Shown: in pieces, positions 39,039 to 53,100 of the stretch
How the letters are laid out: each line of letters opens with the position of its first letter
Numbering within the stretch: the first letter of the stretch is position 1
Source: Sindora glabra
Taxonomy: Eukaryota > Streptophyta > Magnoliopsida > Fabales > Fabaceae
Direction of reading: 5' to 3'
Length of the DNA: 64,000 nucleotides
NCBI GenBank assembly: GCA_020226215.1
Contig: CM035232.1
Span: 61,389,220 to 61,453,219 of the forward strand
Position numbers and translations under genes: made by a program
The notes under the pieces: model-generated
The model's database searches: none
Told to the model about the DNA's origin: nothing
Seen by the model: the letters and a program-made list of their open reading frames with translations, nothing else

Positions 39039-40637
39039 CTAAGCACGCTTTGATATCTCTATGCCTAAATTACATATACAATTTGACATAATAGTATTCC
39101 ATGACTATGTTTTTCATTAAGAAGATAGGTAATATGATTTATTATTTTCATTAAAGGTCATGTCTTATAGTGACACTCAATATTTGATGAGAACATAGAG
39201 ATTACCATTTGTAATAATAAATGTGCCTACCGTATCAAAACACTAGAATAATAACTTGCAGTAACTAAGAAATCTATTCACTAAGCAATCAAAGAGAAGG
39301 GCTAAATGGCACTAAAGAAATAACAACTACTAATTTTATGAAGCAAGGATTCAAAAACATACTCCATTATTTCTAAAATGGGATTTAAATAGGTAAAATG
39401 AAGCTTCATACCTAATAAATGGTCTTAATTTAGCTTCTTTGAAACTTCTTAGTGAGAACCTATAACTACAAATTATGTGCTCCTTTTACCTTTAAAGCTA
39501 ACTTACTTAATTCTTGATAGTATGACTACTACATTTAATATGTAACTTTTGGTTAGTTTCAGAGCCACCCAAAATGAAGAACAAACTTAGTTATTGAATC
39601 AAGGTACATATCATAAAAAGGTTAGCAAATTTTCTAAATCATAATGTCTACTAAGATAAGGGTGCTAATGTGATAAAAATTTCAGATAAATGATTAATAA
39701 AGTTAAACATGAATTGCACATGCAATCTACTTTCAAGATATTAACAATGATCCTATGTTATGTCCTTATGTTGCTCTTAACTTTTAATAGAAACTTACAA
39801 CATTAAGCTTTCAACAAAAACATAATATATAAACTATACTAATAGAATAAGTAGTAATAGAACCTAACATATATTTTTTCATGAGGACAAGTCAAACTTA
39901 CATTTATTGATGGAAGAACAAAAGAAGAGCACCAAACATAAATAACACTATACTTTAAAGATAAATGCTAATTAATTTAGTGATAGAATTTTCTTGTCAT
40001 GATTCCTTTATTGGCATGGTTAAAAATCTAACCATAAAATTTAGCCTTTTATTTGTCTAAAAAAATAGTCATGGCAAATTAATGGAAGTAGAATTCCATA
40101 ATGTCCAAAGTTCTTTGTTTACATTAACTAATAGATTTAAATAACATTGCTTAATTTGTTAAGAGGACTAATAAAAATCAAGTAGTACAAACCAAACTAT
40201 AAGTTATATATATGTGAGTGAATTATATTAAACATGAGTTAATTTTTCGAACTATTTATAAATTGTTGCAAATTTTAATTTGATGCTAAAGATAAATTGC
40301 AATCCATAAATCCACCACATTAAGTTCAGGAGTTTAGGATCTTGTTAATCTAATACTAATACTGAATGGCTACAATTACAATGATATTATTAATGCAATC
40401 CATATATCCATTACATAATTAGAAGCTAATTATTGAACCAAGGGAGAAGACAAGAAAAAAGGAGAACTACTAGTAAGAGATATATGAGAATATAGGATCC
40501 TCTTATTCTATTTTGTACTTAGAAAGAAAGCATTTTTTCAACCTTACATGGCACATCATAAGTTTATATATTGAAAAAATTTGTAAAAGTAATTTCCACC
40601 ATATTAAATTCCATACAATCATTTGATTAAAAGCATA

Positions 40638-40738
40638 GGAGGAAAAAGAAGAAGAAGAAGAAGAAGAAGAAGAAGAAGAAGAAGAAGAAGAAGAAGAAGA
40701 AGAAGAAGAAGAAGAAGAAGAAGAAGAAAAAGAAGAAG
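40638..40738 (+). repeat. GAA/AAG microsatellite
   Basis: About 31 near-perfect copies of the triplet gaa, with two small interruptions at the ends. It creates an artificial poly-Arg frame. It lies inside the CACTA element. Confidence 0.95.
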
Positions 40739-43554
40739 ATTCTACCTATTACTAGGTAAACATATAACCCCTAGATTGATAATCAGCTTCAAAAATACTA
40801 AATCAATTCAAAATAGAGGATTCCCACTTGTTAAAATCTCAATGAACATTAAATTAGCCCTTAAATAGAGATTTGAATGGAATTCTACTATGAACACAAT
40901 AACTAAAATAAATTAGAAGCATACTACTTTCTAAACTCCACATTAGAAAACCACATCGCATTAGTGGCATAAGGACTATATATATGGACTATTTAATCAA
41001 TGAGGCATCATAGAAATACACTATTGATTCTAGTTCTCTTTCTCATATAAAATAAAGATATTTTTACCTTGCAAATTATAAAAAAAGTTTAGCTTCTTTT
41101 TTTGTTCTATGTTATCAAATGGATAAAATGATAGAATGTTGTCTAAATATGCTAATCACACTAAACCAAAAAAGTTTTGGGAGGTAGATGCATTATTACT
41201 CAAAGCTTTAAGAAGTAATCTCTTAAAAAAAAGTTTAAAGTAAAAAATATAGCTAGTGGTTTAAATTTAGTACTTACCTACCTCCAATTGAACTTTACTA
41301 TTCAAATGTTTAATTTCAAAGTGATTTTTGTAGCAATAAAGCATGAAAAGCTTACAAAAACAACATTACAAATAGATTACAAATAATACAGGCTTCAAAA
41401 ATCAATTAATTGAAAAGCATGAAATTTGAAAATTAAAAAATTTTAGAAAAAAATTAGAAAATTTCAAATTTAATAAGCCTATAATGCTTAAAAAATTCAA
41501 CAACCAAATTACTATGAATTCATGCAAAAGCATTAATGGCATAAATAATTGGAGATAATGAAGATACTAATTCCTAAAAAATTAAACAATGGCATGAAGA
41601 ACACATAATACCTTATCCAAAATAAAATATGAACCCTTATTTACATTGTTGTCCTATTTTGTATTAGGGTTTTTGCTACCTTGTTTCATATAATCAAGCA
41701 TAGAAGAAATGGTCGCTTAGCTTTTGGATAATGCAAAGTTGTAGGAGTAGCTCAAACACATTGTAGGCAAATTAAAAGGCTACTTAAAAGGAGTTGCTTG
41801 TTAAAGACATATAACTAGTTGCTATTAGAAATTGAGAAATAAATGCCTTAAAAAAGGTAGAGAATATGTAAATGGTTGCAAAAATGGAAAAAAAAGAAAG
41901 ATGAACTTGTGTTAAAGGTCTAGGAGCTTAAGGAAGCTATTTATGCTTTGAAGCTTGCTATATTATGGTGGAGAAAGAGAAGTCATCCATACTGTTTCAA
42001 AAATATATAGAGATTGAGTTAGGCACACAAATAATTAAGAAAACATAAAAGTGGTTAAAAGATATAAGAAAGCAACTAGAAATGTTGCAAGGCTTAGAAA
42101 AGTTTGAATTAGATGACCCTTTTAAGTTTGTACTTTAGTAAGCAATTGAATTACACAATTCATATGAGGAATTTGATTTTAATGCTATAAAGCCAAAGGA
42201 AACACTTATCATGTATCAATCCATTTACATTGAGGTATTAGAAATGGAACTAAATTAGTTAAAACAAGAACTTTTAAGTGCTAAAAAGGACATAAATGGA
42301 TGGAATATCAATATTGAGTCAATTTGAGCCTTGAACTCCATACATTCATTCAAGTATTTGATCCTTATTAGATAGGTACAAATTCTCCACCCTAAGTTTT
42401 ATCTTACATTTAATCAACTTTTTTTTTTTGGCATTTTTGAAAATTTTGACAATATGTTAATCATAAAGCCTCTCTTTTTCATCTTTTGTTCTTTTGTTGT
42501 CCTCATTTTTTCACTTCCTTTCCCTTATTCCATCTTATAGAAAAAAATATGCGTAATGACTAGAAGTTTATATTGAGTCAATGAGATACAAGCTATCACA
42601 ACCTTAAGACATATGCTAGGTAATGAAAAAAATGCCATGTAACCTATAAAACCTTTTAAAACACTTATGTATGATAAAAAATTTGAAGACTTTTACTTGA
42701 AGTTCAACATTAAGCAATTAAAAACTAATGATAAAATTAGTAGATTGTAAGATTCATATTAGTAAAAATATTTATCCGTATGAATATTGGATATAAACTA
42801 TATAGATAATTATTAAAGCAAAAGATTATTTCAATAATGTAATGGAGCCACTTCCAATGACAAAAAAAAAAATCTAAAAGAGTCCTACAAAATAAAGTAA
42901 AACCTAATCATAAAACGAGCTTAATATAATAAATTACATAGATGAATTCATGATTATTAAATTTGCTAACATCCTTACATATACAATGCATATATAAAAT
43001 CAATAAACTATGGCTTTTTGTTTCCCATAGGAATTCTTAGACATTTTGATGAATATAAGCTGTTATCCTATATCTTATAAAAAATTGCATTCAATCTTAA
43101 TGAAATTATAATCCTATTTTCCTATTAAAACTAATCAAATAGTACATAAACAATAAAAAAATAAAGGAATTGTGTTTACCCATTACCTATATTACATAAA
43201 CAAAAAACATTGTTCAACTATCCTAATTCGAACAAAATTCAAGAAAAAATAGCTAATCTAAACTAAAAATTAGTCAAAACAAGGTTGATTTTGAGTAGTC
43301 AATTCAATTGAAATACCTTTCCTACCATTACTGTGAACTCATTAAAAAACCTTCTTCAATGGTGGAATTACACTTCATCTTTGAAGAATCCTCACTCCAG
43401 CTGGTATGGTGCTTAAGTGTTTAGCTAAAAGTGTCAAGTTAAAATGTGAAGAAAGAAGTTTAAATTTTATTTTAATATTTTGCAAGCGATTCATGAAGGA
43501 CACATCCCTTGCTAAATAAGTTAGGAGCTTGTGAAAAATTTTATGAAAATAACC

Positions 43555-43781
43555 CATTTTTGCAACCCACTAACTAGGGTTTTAGCGACAAATGATTCCC
43601 TCCTTAATTTTAGCAAAGGACATATCCTTAGCTAATTGCCTCACTAATTATCAAAAATAAAAAAAATATAGATTAATTTTTACAATATTTCCTCACAAGT
43701 CCCTCACAAATTGAATAAACTAGTGAGGGAAATATTGTCCCTCATTAATTTCCCTTGCTAAACTAGAAATTTCTTGTAGTG
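43555..43781. repeat. Right terminal and subterminal region of the CACTA element
   Basis: It carries cctcactaat, tccctcacaa, tagtgaggga and tccctcatta within 200 bp and ends in ttcttgtagtg. It mirrors the left subterminal region. Confidence 0.8.
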
Positions 43782-45120
43782 ATCATTTCTATTTCTAGAA
43801 AGTGTATTATACCATAGCTTATGGTTTATATGTAAAGTAAAATGAATTTAGTTTTCTACTATACAATGTATTAATTGAAATAATGGCTAAAACTATTACT
43901 TAAAATGCTATCCTTTAAACTATGCCATCACTTGATGCAAGAATATCTTCTAAGTTGCATCTTTCTCATTATGTTGCTTAAAGATTGAAATACTTAAGAA
44001 TGAAAGTTTAGGATTCTTTATTATGCCTAGAATCTTTAGATGCATACTACTACATTAAAATTAAAATTCACATTGTGTACAAAAAATATTAGTATTAAGA
44101 AAGCAATCAATGTTTAAGATAAAAAAGATACCACATTGGCAAGAATGAGACTTCTTTCATTTTATAATTTCAGCAAGTTCCTTAGCTAGGATACTTAAGT
44201 GATTTTATAAGCCCTTAGCTATATAGGTATGTTGTAACATTATTTTAAGACTTGAAATTGGAGAATTAAATCAAATATTGGACCTAAACAGAGGTGTAGC
44301 AACCATTATAATTTCATAGGCATAATTATTTCCTTTTATGAAGTTAAGCTCATAATAATCTTAAAGGTAAGTAATAGATTCTATTTCATAAGTAGATAAT
44401 GACTAATATATAAAATTATAAAGCATACCCTTATCTCATAAATTATGATTATTAAAAACAATATAGAATGAAGCAAATGAGAACTAATATATGATAGAGA
44501 AAAAGGCATTATCAAAACTACTCTTTAGATATCATTTCTCAAAACTTTTATAATGTAGAAAGATATTTTGGACATAGGAAATTGAGAAATGTGATAAATG
44601 AAGAGACATGTTCAAACTGTGTACCATATAGAAAAGTTTTAGTACTTACCATAATATTTCAAAACTTTAATAGTAAGTAAACTAAATCCTAAATTCAAGC
44701 TTGCCTTCCTATAAATCATCATAGGGTTGTCCTTAACATCCTTTGCATTATTAAACACATTGAACTTAAAAAGAATCCATAATATAAAGTAAGAGGAAAT
44801 TGTGAACTTATTTGTTTGACAAAATTTTTCAAAGAAACACTATAACTTTCAAGTTTATTAGTTGGTTTAAGGTTATCATGTGTGTTAGGATCATTTGAGA
44901 TGAAACTAATATGTAAATTAACCTTTTATATACTTTTTAAGCTTTCTATTTTCTTTAAAGGTTATGGTAGAGGGATTTTAGTGAATCCTTAGAACATTAA
45001 AGCCATTGAGAATTGGTCAAAACCTACTTCTATCATAGAGATAGAGGTAATTAGTTTACTACTCACTTTTGGTAATCTTTCCACTAAGATTTGGAAAAAT
45101 AATTATGCTTTAACATAACT
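43782..45120. other. Gene-free AT-rich DNA
   Basis: I find no open frame of note, no terminal repeats and no motif. It could hold the eroded front part of the gypsy element that follows. Confidence 0.6.
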
Positions 45121-45925
45121 TTTCAATCACAAAAAATGGGTAGTTAGAATGAACAATTCAAATGTTGGAGGACATGCTTAGAGCTTGTGCTTTTGAATTT
45201 AAAGGTAATTGGAAGAGATACTTACCACTAGTGGAATATACTTACAAAAATAGTTACCAAACAAATATCAAAATGACCACATTTGAAGCATTATATGGTT
45301 AGAGGTATAGATTTTTAGTAGGGTGAAGTAAAACTTCTAGGACTTACTTTGGTGTTAGATATTATAAATAAAATGTGAATTATTAAGGATTGATTGAAAA
45401 TTGCTCAAGATTGACAAAATTCATATATGGATAAAAGGAAAGGATTTTAGAATTCCAAGTAAGAGATAATGTATTCCTCAAAGCTTGCATCTAGTTATAT
45501 TGACCATTTTTTAATCCTTAGACATGTTGAAGTAGTAGACTATCATTTAGAGTTATCAAATAGCTTGCAAGTCATCCATCTTATGTTCCATATGTGCATG
45601 CTTTAGAATTATGTATTAAATGTCATGCATCTCATTAAAGAAAAGCCTCTTCAATTGGACATGAAGCTTACTTATGAAGAGTAACTAGTAATGATCTTAA
45701 CCTACTAAGTTTGAAAGCTACAATAAAAGGAATTACCCTTAGTAAAGGTTTTGTAGGAGTGTTATAGAGAGAAGGAGGCCATTTAAGTGCTCAAAGCTGA
45801 TATGCAACAAAAATTTCCTCACTTATTTAGTAAGCTATAACTTTTAGTTTCTATTGTTTGTTGTTAATAAGAGTATCATGCTTAGTTACTTTAGAGAATT
45901 TAAGGATGAAATTTTTTAAAGGGGC
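45120..45925 (+). pseudogene. Ty3/gypsy integrase C-terminal remnant
   Basis: Broken + strand frames read SERTIQMLEDMLRACAFEFK, then EYTYKNSYQTNIKMTTFEAL and YGRRYR, the end of a gypsy integrase core. These are followed by VRDNVFLK, SHPSYVPYVHAL and EATW/KFPHLF-like strings of the chromodomain-side tail. A purine-rich tract (ttaaaggggcgag, about 45913) closes it. Upstream domains were not recognised. Confidence 0.75.
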
Positions 45926-46930
45926 GAGTATTATTACAATAAGTAGAACTTAAAATTAGGCATTTCAATAAATAATTATGTACTAAAAGATTTAGGAGGG
46001 AGAACAGTATAATAATATTAACTATAATAATAGTGATGTTTGAAATTTTAACTACGAATTTAGAGAATTTGTTAAACTTATAAAGGCAATTGTGAATGGC
46101 ATTAAAAAAGGGAAATGTTAAATCAATCTTAATTATAAGAATTTTTGGGATGATTTTAGTGGTAAAAATAAAAAAACTTGTTGTATCATATGCAACACAC
46201 CAAAGGGCAAAATCTTAGAAGACAAAAAGAGGTAGATTGCAATACCAATATTTAATAATTTGAAAGTAGGTTATAGGAATACTAACTTTCTTTTAATTGT
46301 AAAGAAATATGACTAATTGCAAACAATTTTACAAAGAAATATAGATGAATTTGGCATAAAAAAAATCTATGAATCAAAGGCTTTCTGGCTTAAATGGAAG
46401 ATTACCACTAAACTCAAAATCTTGGAAAATAAATAAAGCTTTATATAGGTTTGATTCTAGTTAAGAAACTCAAGAGAATGTCTTTCTTTATATGGACTTT
46501 AATAATGAATCTTTGTCAAAAAAATTAGAGAAAGAGTTGGAATAGTTATGATTGGTGATGAAAGAGCTTGAATCTTGTTACAACATTTCAATTGCATCAA
46601 GAAGTGGCTTCATCCCTACAAATCACACTTCTAAATAAATGAAGTGTTGAAAATATGTAAATACCAACAAATCAACTATCATGACCTCACATGGATTGTG
46701 ACTGGTGTAGGAAGTTGGCATCAGCAACCACTTGTAAGCCTTACTAATGCATAATGACATGCTCAACTCATTATATTAATGTACTATATATAAAGACCCT
46801 TGTGACTTGATTTGGACTTGACATCAAGCAAGAAACATGACACCTAGTCCAATTATCTTGTTACTTACTAGTATGCCATGAGAATTTTGCTATGGGCCTA
46901 CCTTTAGCTAAAGCGAGAGCTAATTAAATA
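45926..46930 (+). other. Possible 3' LTR region of the gypsy remnant
   Basis: It follows the purine tract and has a promoter-like tatatataaagacc at about 46787. No second LTR copy exists in the window, so borders cannot be set. Confidence 0.35.
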
Positions 46931-47192
46931 CCTAAAAGGAAAATCTCCTAAAGGAAAAAGAAAGAGAAATAGTGAATTTACTTGAAACTTAGTTAGGAAT
47001 CATTTTAGTTATAAGTAGAAGCTAAATTCAAAATATTTAAGATACTTCTATTAACATTTAAAGGGGCCTAACTTGCATTCCATTCACAGAGTTAACAAAA
47101 ATATTTGTACATTCATAGGGAAAGGTCAACATAGAGGAAGGACTCATCTTTCAACTTCTTAACAATGATCTAAGTACATACGTACAAGCATA

Positions 47193-47230
47193 TATATATA
47201 TATACACATGTGTGTATGTATATATATATT
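47193..47230. repeat. AT-rich palindrome
   Basis: A run of TA repeats, then acacatgtgt, then TA repeats again forms an almost perfect inverted repeat centred near 47211, able to form a hairpin or cruciform. Confidence 0.8.
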
Positions 47231-47857
47231 TTATAGTTTTATATTTTAGACACCTAGGTAGACATGCTACAACCACTATAATAAGTAGGATGCCTCTTTT
47301 TCAAGGGATCCTTTCATTTTGTGGATTTAATAGTAATTATACTCCATAATGTTTGATATTTGACATATTTATGCTAAGCTTAAATAATTTGGTGTCATAG
47401 TCATCCTTTGATAGACTAGTAGCTATGGAACATGTGCTGTGAGGCTTTAGTTAGACTAATTTATCTTTAGAAGAAAGTTAGAATTATAAATTAGTTTAAC
47501 TACTATTTTGGAGCAAGCCTAGACTTATTAGATAATATATTATAAATGCAAGTCTTATGATAGTACATTTCATTAACCAAAGTTGATTATTATTTCTCTA
47601 TTGAGTTTTTTCGGTGAGTATAGCAAAGGCTTGTGAGGTTATTCATAATAGTTCCATATTGGCTATAGTTGTAATCACCCAAAAATTACACATCCTACAT
47701 ATCACATATCTGATGTCTCCAAACTCATTAAAAAATCCTTCATTTCAATCTCCATCCATCCATTTTCCTTTGTTTAGGTCTTTCATCACTTTCTCCTTTA
47801 GTGTCTAAAAGAAATCTTTTCACAAACCCATTTTCATTTCCTTCATAATTTACACTT

Positions 47858-47858
<1 letters not shown>

Positions 47859-47893
<35 letters not shown>
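47859..47893. repeat. (TA)n microsatellite
   Basis: About 17 uninterrupted TA units. Confidence 0.95.
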
Positions 47894-47895
<2 letters not shown>

Positions 47896-50100
47896 TCAAA
47901 TCCATTCTTTTTTTCTTCCCAACTTAAAGAAAAAAAATTACTTCCTTTGATTTCAAATCACCATTCAATTATGAGCTCTACTACTTCAGGAAACCTATAT
48001 TAGACACATAATTTAGTTGCTAGGCTTCAATAGCAATAGTTTGGGTTCATAATTAGTTGCTTGCTTAATCATGAATGATACTTAAAATGAACATTTTCTT
48101 ATTTTGCTTTTTCCTTTTCATATATTTAGCCAAAATTATTTGTAATTGTATAGTGCTAGGATGCATACTTAAAGTACACAACACCTATAAGTTTCATGGC
48201 AAAATATCATTAATATTGGATTAAAATTAATTTGAATTGTTCTAGGGCATTAATTCTCAACACTCTTGCTTGTTAATTAAAGCCTTCCTTTGCCTTTTTT
48301 TTCCATTTCTCACCAAATTCAAAGAATTAATATCTCTCTTTGAAGTTTTATTTTCATTTGTCAATAATTTTTTTTCACAATCTCATAGATAATTTAAAAA
48401 TTTTAGGTAAAATATGAATAAGCCTCCTAAAATATAGTTTATTATCACATAATTCCTTTAAAATTTCAAGACCTACAATTAAGATTTTTGAAATTTTTAA
48501 AAAAGTAGAAATAGTAGTAATTTAGTTTAAAAAATAGCAAAAAGATGTATAAATCACTTACAACTATTTCTAACTATTTTTAATGAGAATTCAATCAATT
48601 TTTGAATGAGGTTTCTCATAAAATAAATTATTACCAATAACATTGATTCTATAATATATTTATAATATACCTAAAAACAAGCATTTTGAGTTAATTATTA
48701 TTGAAATTCTACTAAACTGCATTTGGGAAAGTAAAATACGAGTTTTTTTTTTGTATTATTACTTCTTTGATTTTACCGTACTAAAAAAAGTTAAAAAAAA
48801 GTTATAAGTGATTTATCTATATTTTTTCTTATTTCCTTTAATTGAAATTTCAATGTTTTTTAGTTTTTTGAAAATTTTAGGAAAATTATTTATATGTTTT
48901 TGAATATTAAGGAAGTTATGTGACATTAAATTATATTTTAGGTGATTTATTTATATTTTTCTCAAAATTTTAATAGAATAGAGCATAACATGGTTACAAA
49001 TTCAGTACATGATCATCATCACTCTTTGTAGTTCTATAAAAAGCCGTAAGGTGTTAAGAAGTTTATAGATTTACTCATTGAAAAATGCCATCATTGTTAT
49101 TCATTTACATTGAAATTTAGTAAGAAACTCCAGAATTTTAAGGAGCACAAAAAAATATCATTTAATATTAATCATTCTATAATTATTTTTGTTATTCATA
49201 ATTGTAAAATTTTAGATTTAGGAGAAAAATAGTGAGAATAAAGAAGATGAATTATAGAAGGGGTTATTTCTTAGGTGGGTTATGAACGGTGTTTTTTATT
49301 ATTCAAATGAATTTTGACAACAATTAGTTCAGACTTGTATATATATATATAATATTGGCTAAATCATTTTTAGTACCATAGAAACTGTTTAAAATTTTAT
49401 CTATCTAGTTTAATTCTCGTTAATTATATAAGGTAAAAATTCTTGTTAATTTAATTATACTAAGGCCCAATGAATCAACACTTAAAATACATATATATAT
49501 ATTTTTTGGGGGGGGGAGCATCTAAAAAGGGAGACAAACAAATTCTCAGAGTCTCAAAAGCAGGTCCATTTCCGATATCTAGGTGCATCTTCCCTAACTG
49601 ATTGAAAGCCTTCATGCACCAATTACAACATTTTTTGCCGCTCGCTTTCTTAAACACTCTGTTCCATGAAAATATCAATCTTTAGATTATGGGTAAATTG
49701 GTTTTTACAAAATTTTTATAGAATGTCACATTCCTTTTCATGTATTTAATAATTAATAAAGAAAAGAAAATAAAAAATCAACTTCTTGATATAAAATGTA
49801 TTGACATTTTATAAGTATAGGTAAGGATAGTTTTCGAGCCAAATTTTATAGGATTTAAGAATGGGATTTTGTAAAGTATTCCCAGGATTTTTAAACCATG
49901 GGTGATGTGGTATAATCTCATTCAATGGATGAGATTATAAAAAATTTGAGTAATCTTATCCAATGGATGAAATTATGTCACACCACTAAAAGTTTGAAAC
50001 CCTTGAGGGTACTGTAGCACTCCCTTTTAAGAATTTATTTCATTTGTTCCTTTTTATAGAAAGAATTTATTTCATTTGTTAATAACACTTGTTGTATAAA

Positions 50101-50182
50101 AGAATGCCACTCTCATATAATTATTTTAATGAAAAATACAGAGAATGCCACTCTCATATAATTATTTTATAGAAAAATACAA
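50101..50182. repeat. 41-bp tandem duplication
   Basis: agaatgccactctcatataa begins at 50101 and again at 50142, and the two units differ at a few bases. A smaller duplication of agaatttatttcatttgtt lies just before it (about 50031-50080). Confidence 0.9.
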
Positions 50183-53100
50183 TGACTTTCTAGGCATACA
50201 AGAATTATCGTTTATCCCATTTAAGAAAATTTCGCTGGGAATAGTAATTAAATATTTATTTATCTATTTAAATTTTAGATATCTAAGTAAAAAAAATGTT
50301 TAATGGTTGTATTACTCTCAAAAATAAGAATTTTTTTAAAAACCTAATTAGAAGCTAACATAAAATCTACTACTTATGTTTTCTTCTCTCTACAAGTATC
50401 AAAATTTCCAAAAAAAAAAATCAATTTTTATAAAAAGAAATTGTAGTTGAAGATGGAATTATAATTCTCCAATTTTCCGGGAGGAAATAGATTGAGTTAA
50501 GCCAAATCTTAACATAAATAAATCAAGTCTACTTTAAAGTTTTTCAATTTGATTATGACTTGTGATTTTTTTTTTTTAGGTTAAAAGTATAATGTTATGA
50601 GAAATTCAACCTCCTAAAAGGTTATGTGTTTCTATTATAGGATTACATTTAATGCATGAGGTTTGTATTTTTAATTTTAATTTAGTTTCTTTGATATTAG
50701 TAATAAAAGATAATTTAACAAGAAAATACTCAATTTTTTAAGAAGACAAACTCTCGATAATATGATCTTAAACCAAAATTTTGATATGATCTAACTTGTT
50801 TATAAAATTTAAAAAGTTTGTTATGGCTTATTAACATATTTAGGCTTAATTATTGAAATCTATATAAATCATTGGTGTGCTTATAAACTTAGGTATATAT
50901 GTTATGAACAGACCCTTTAATAAAAAAAAGAATAATAATCTTGTTAAATAAATAAAGCATTAAACAAAATTTTCTCTCTAATTTTATAAAAATATTGATA
51001 ATTCAATATAACAAACTATAATTATATTTATTTAGAGTAAAAAATTAAACCATAATAATATAAATTTATCACTTCCAAACTTTAAAATTTTGAATAGATT
51101 GATGGGTAAGTTAAAGAAGTTGAATAAGATACAATAATAAAAAAATAGAAACTATAATGCAACTACATCAATTAATTTAGGAGTATTAAATTAGAATAAC
51201 ATATTAATTAAATAAGCTAACATAATAAATTACCAATTTAAGTCTAAAGTTAATTAGGTTAGACCTATTTAATAAACAAGCTAATATATCAACCTAGGTC
51301 TACTTTATTTAATTAAGTAAATAAATCAAACCAAATCTTTTATGAGTAAAACTATAAATAGCTCATAAACGGTTTGATTTGTTTCCATTCTAAATTTAGT
51401 ATGCAATTTTTTTGTTGTTTCTCAATTTTATTATTTATTAGATTTGAATTTGAACTAAAATTTTTAATTCAATACACATATTTTAAAGACTTGCTCAATA
51501 TTTTCATTTCAGTTTATTTGTTGGATTCACAATTTTTTTGTTTATTAATTGACTGTGAGAAGGAATTTTAGGCTTTTTTTATGCAATTCATAATTAATTT
51601 TTCAAAATAATACATAGACTTCCCCTTGAGTTTTAATGAAATTACACAATCCTCCTTTCTAATTTTAAAACCTCCACAAACCCTCTTAAAATATAAAATA
51701 ATATTATACTTAAACTCCAAATTGGAACTTTTTTTAATAAAATTATGCAAAAATTTTATTATTAATTCAAATAAATTAATATATGATAATTTAGGTATTT
51801 TGTCATAAAAAATGCATTGGTTCAACTCAAACAGTTAAAAATTTATGGCACATATTAAAATTTAACTTTTTCATCAATCATATTTTAGCTTTTTAAACTT
51901 AATGAAAGTGTATGATTTATCACAAAATATTTAGAATATTTCATATTGATATATACATATATTAATTTGCATTTATAATCATCTTTTCTCATTATTTTAT
52001 TAAAAAAGTACAATTTAAATTTAGGTGTATAATTTCAAGAGGAGGTTTGTATAATTTCACTAAAATTTAGGGGATATTAATATATTTTTTTCTTAATTTT
52101 TTTTAAAATATGAACACGATTAAAGATTTATTTCGTAATATACGAGCCTTTTTTTTGTATGATCAAAATGATTTTTTTTTAAATTTTGTTATAAGTCATT
52201 TTTTGTTCAATTCCTTTTACCCGATGAAATTATCATTACCACGAAGAATTTTATTCTCAATTGCCCTCAATGGATATAAAAAAAATAAAAAATAAAATAA
52301 TTGTACAAAGGAGAGTTTAACTAGAAGATTAATGTATTTGTTTTGATATTATATATATCATTCAATTGCGTAAATGGCATGTAAGGCTTACATTAATGCA
52401 ACTCTCTTACCGTATTCACACATGTGAACAAAAATGTAAGAACTTGTATGTGATGGGACTGTATCTGACTAAATGAATCTCGTACATTAGAGCTGGCAAA
52501 GCATGGCAACGCTTTGGGGTGACTAGCGAGATGGAAAATTTTAAAAATTTTCCCTATATTTTTATTATTTTTTAAGAGAAAATATACTTTATATATATGT
52601 GACATAAAATTATTTGCAACTTATTCGCTTGTAATTTAAAGTGTTAAAAATATGTTCCATGTAATTTGCTTCAATACTTTCTCTATATCTGTATTATTTT
52701 TTAATAAAAAATATATTTTATTCACATATGGTATAAACTTATTTGTGACTTGCTGAATTGTAATTTAAAGTATTACAAAAAAGGTCATATGTGATTTGCT
52801 TTAACACTTTAATTTAAAGTTATTAAAGAATCCACAATTTTATTTTAGAATAATTAACTTTATATATTTTTCTGCAATTAAAAGAATTTATTTAATTTCA
52901 CAATTTTTCTAAAAAATATAAATATTATATGTATATATTAAGTAATAGAGACTTTACTTGATTAAATCTGAAAATATCATGAATTAAATAAAAATCATAA
53001 ATTTTAATAATTATAGTGATTAATTTTTAAAATATTTTTGTAAATAATTATATTTATATGTAATATATATCTCAAGAGTTATTAATAATAAAATAAGAAT

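Larger units (their letters stand above)
35649..43781 (-). mobile_element. CACTA (En/Spm) DNA transposon, 8.1 kb, decayed
   Basis: The right end reads tttcttgtagtg, a perfect inverted CACTACAAGAAA. The left end reads aactataagaaa (10 of 12). Both ends carry many short subterminal repeats such as tagtgaggga and cctcactaa, typical of the superfamily. The flanks GTC and ATC are a possible 3-bp target duplication with one change. A TNP2-type transposase remnant lies on the - strand at about 37300-39038. A frame at 42130-42330 (+) reads like a coiled coil (MELNQLKQELLSAKKD-like, after one stop) and is unassigned. The element also holds a long GAA microsatellite. Confidence 0.85.

Noticed and set aside
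40623..40868. 81-residue open frame rich in arginine
   Set aside because: It is an artefact of the GAA/AAG microsatellite read in one frame; no codon variety or flanking protein sequence supports a gene.
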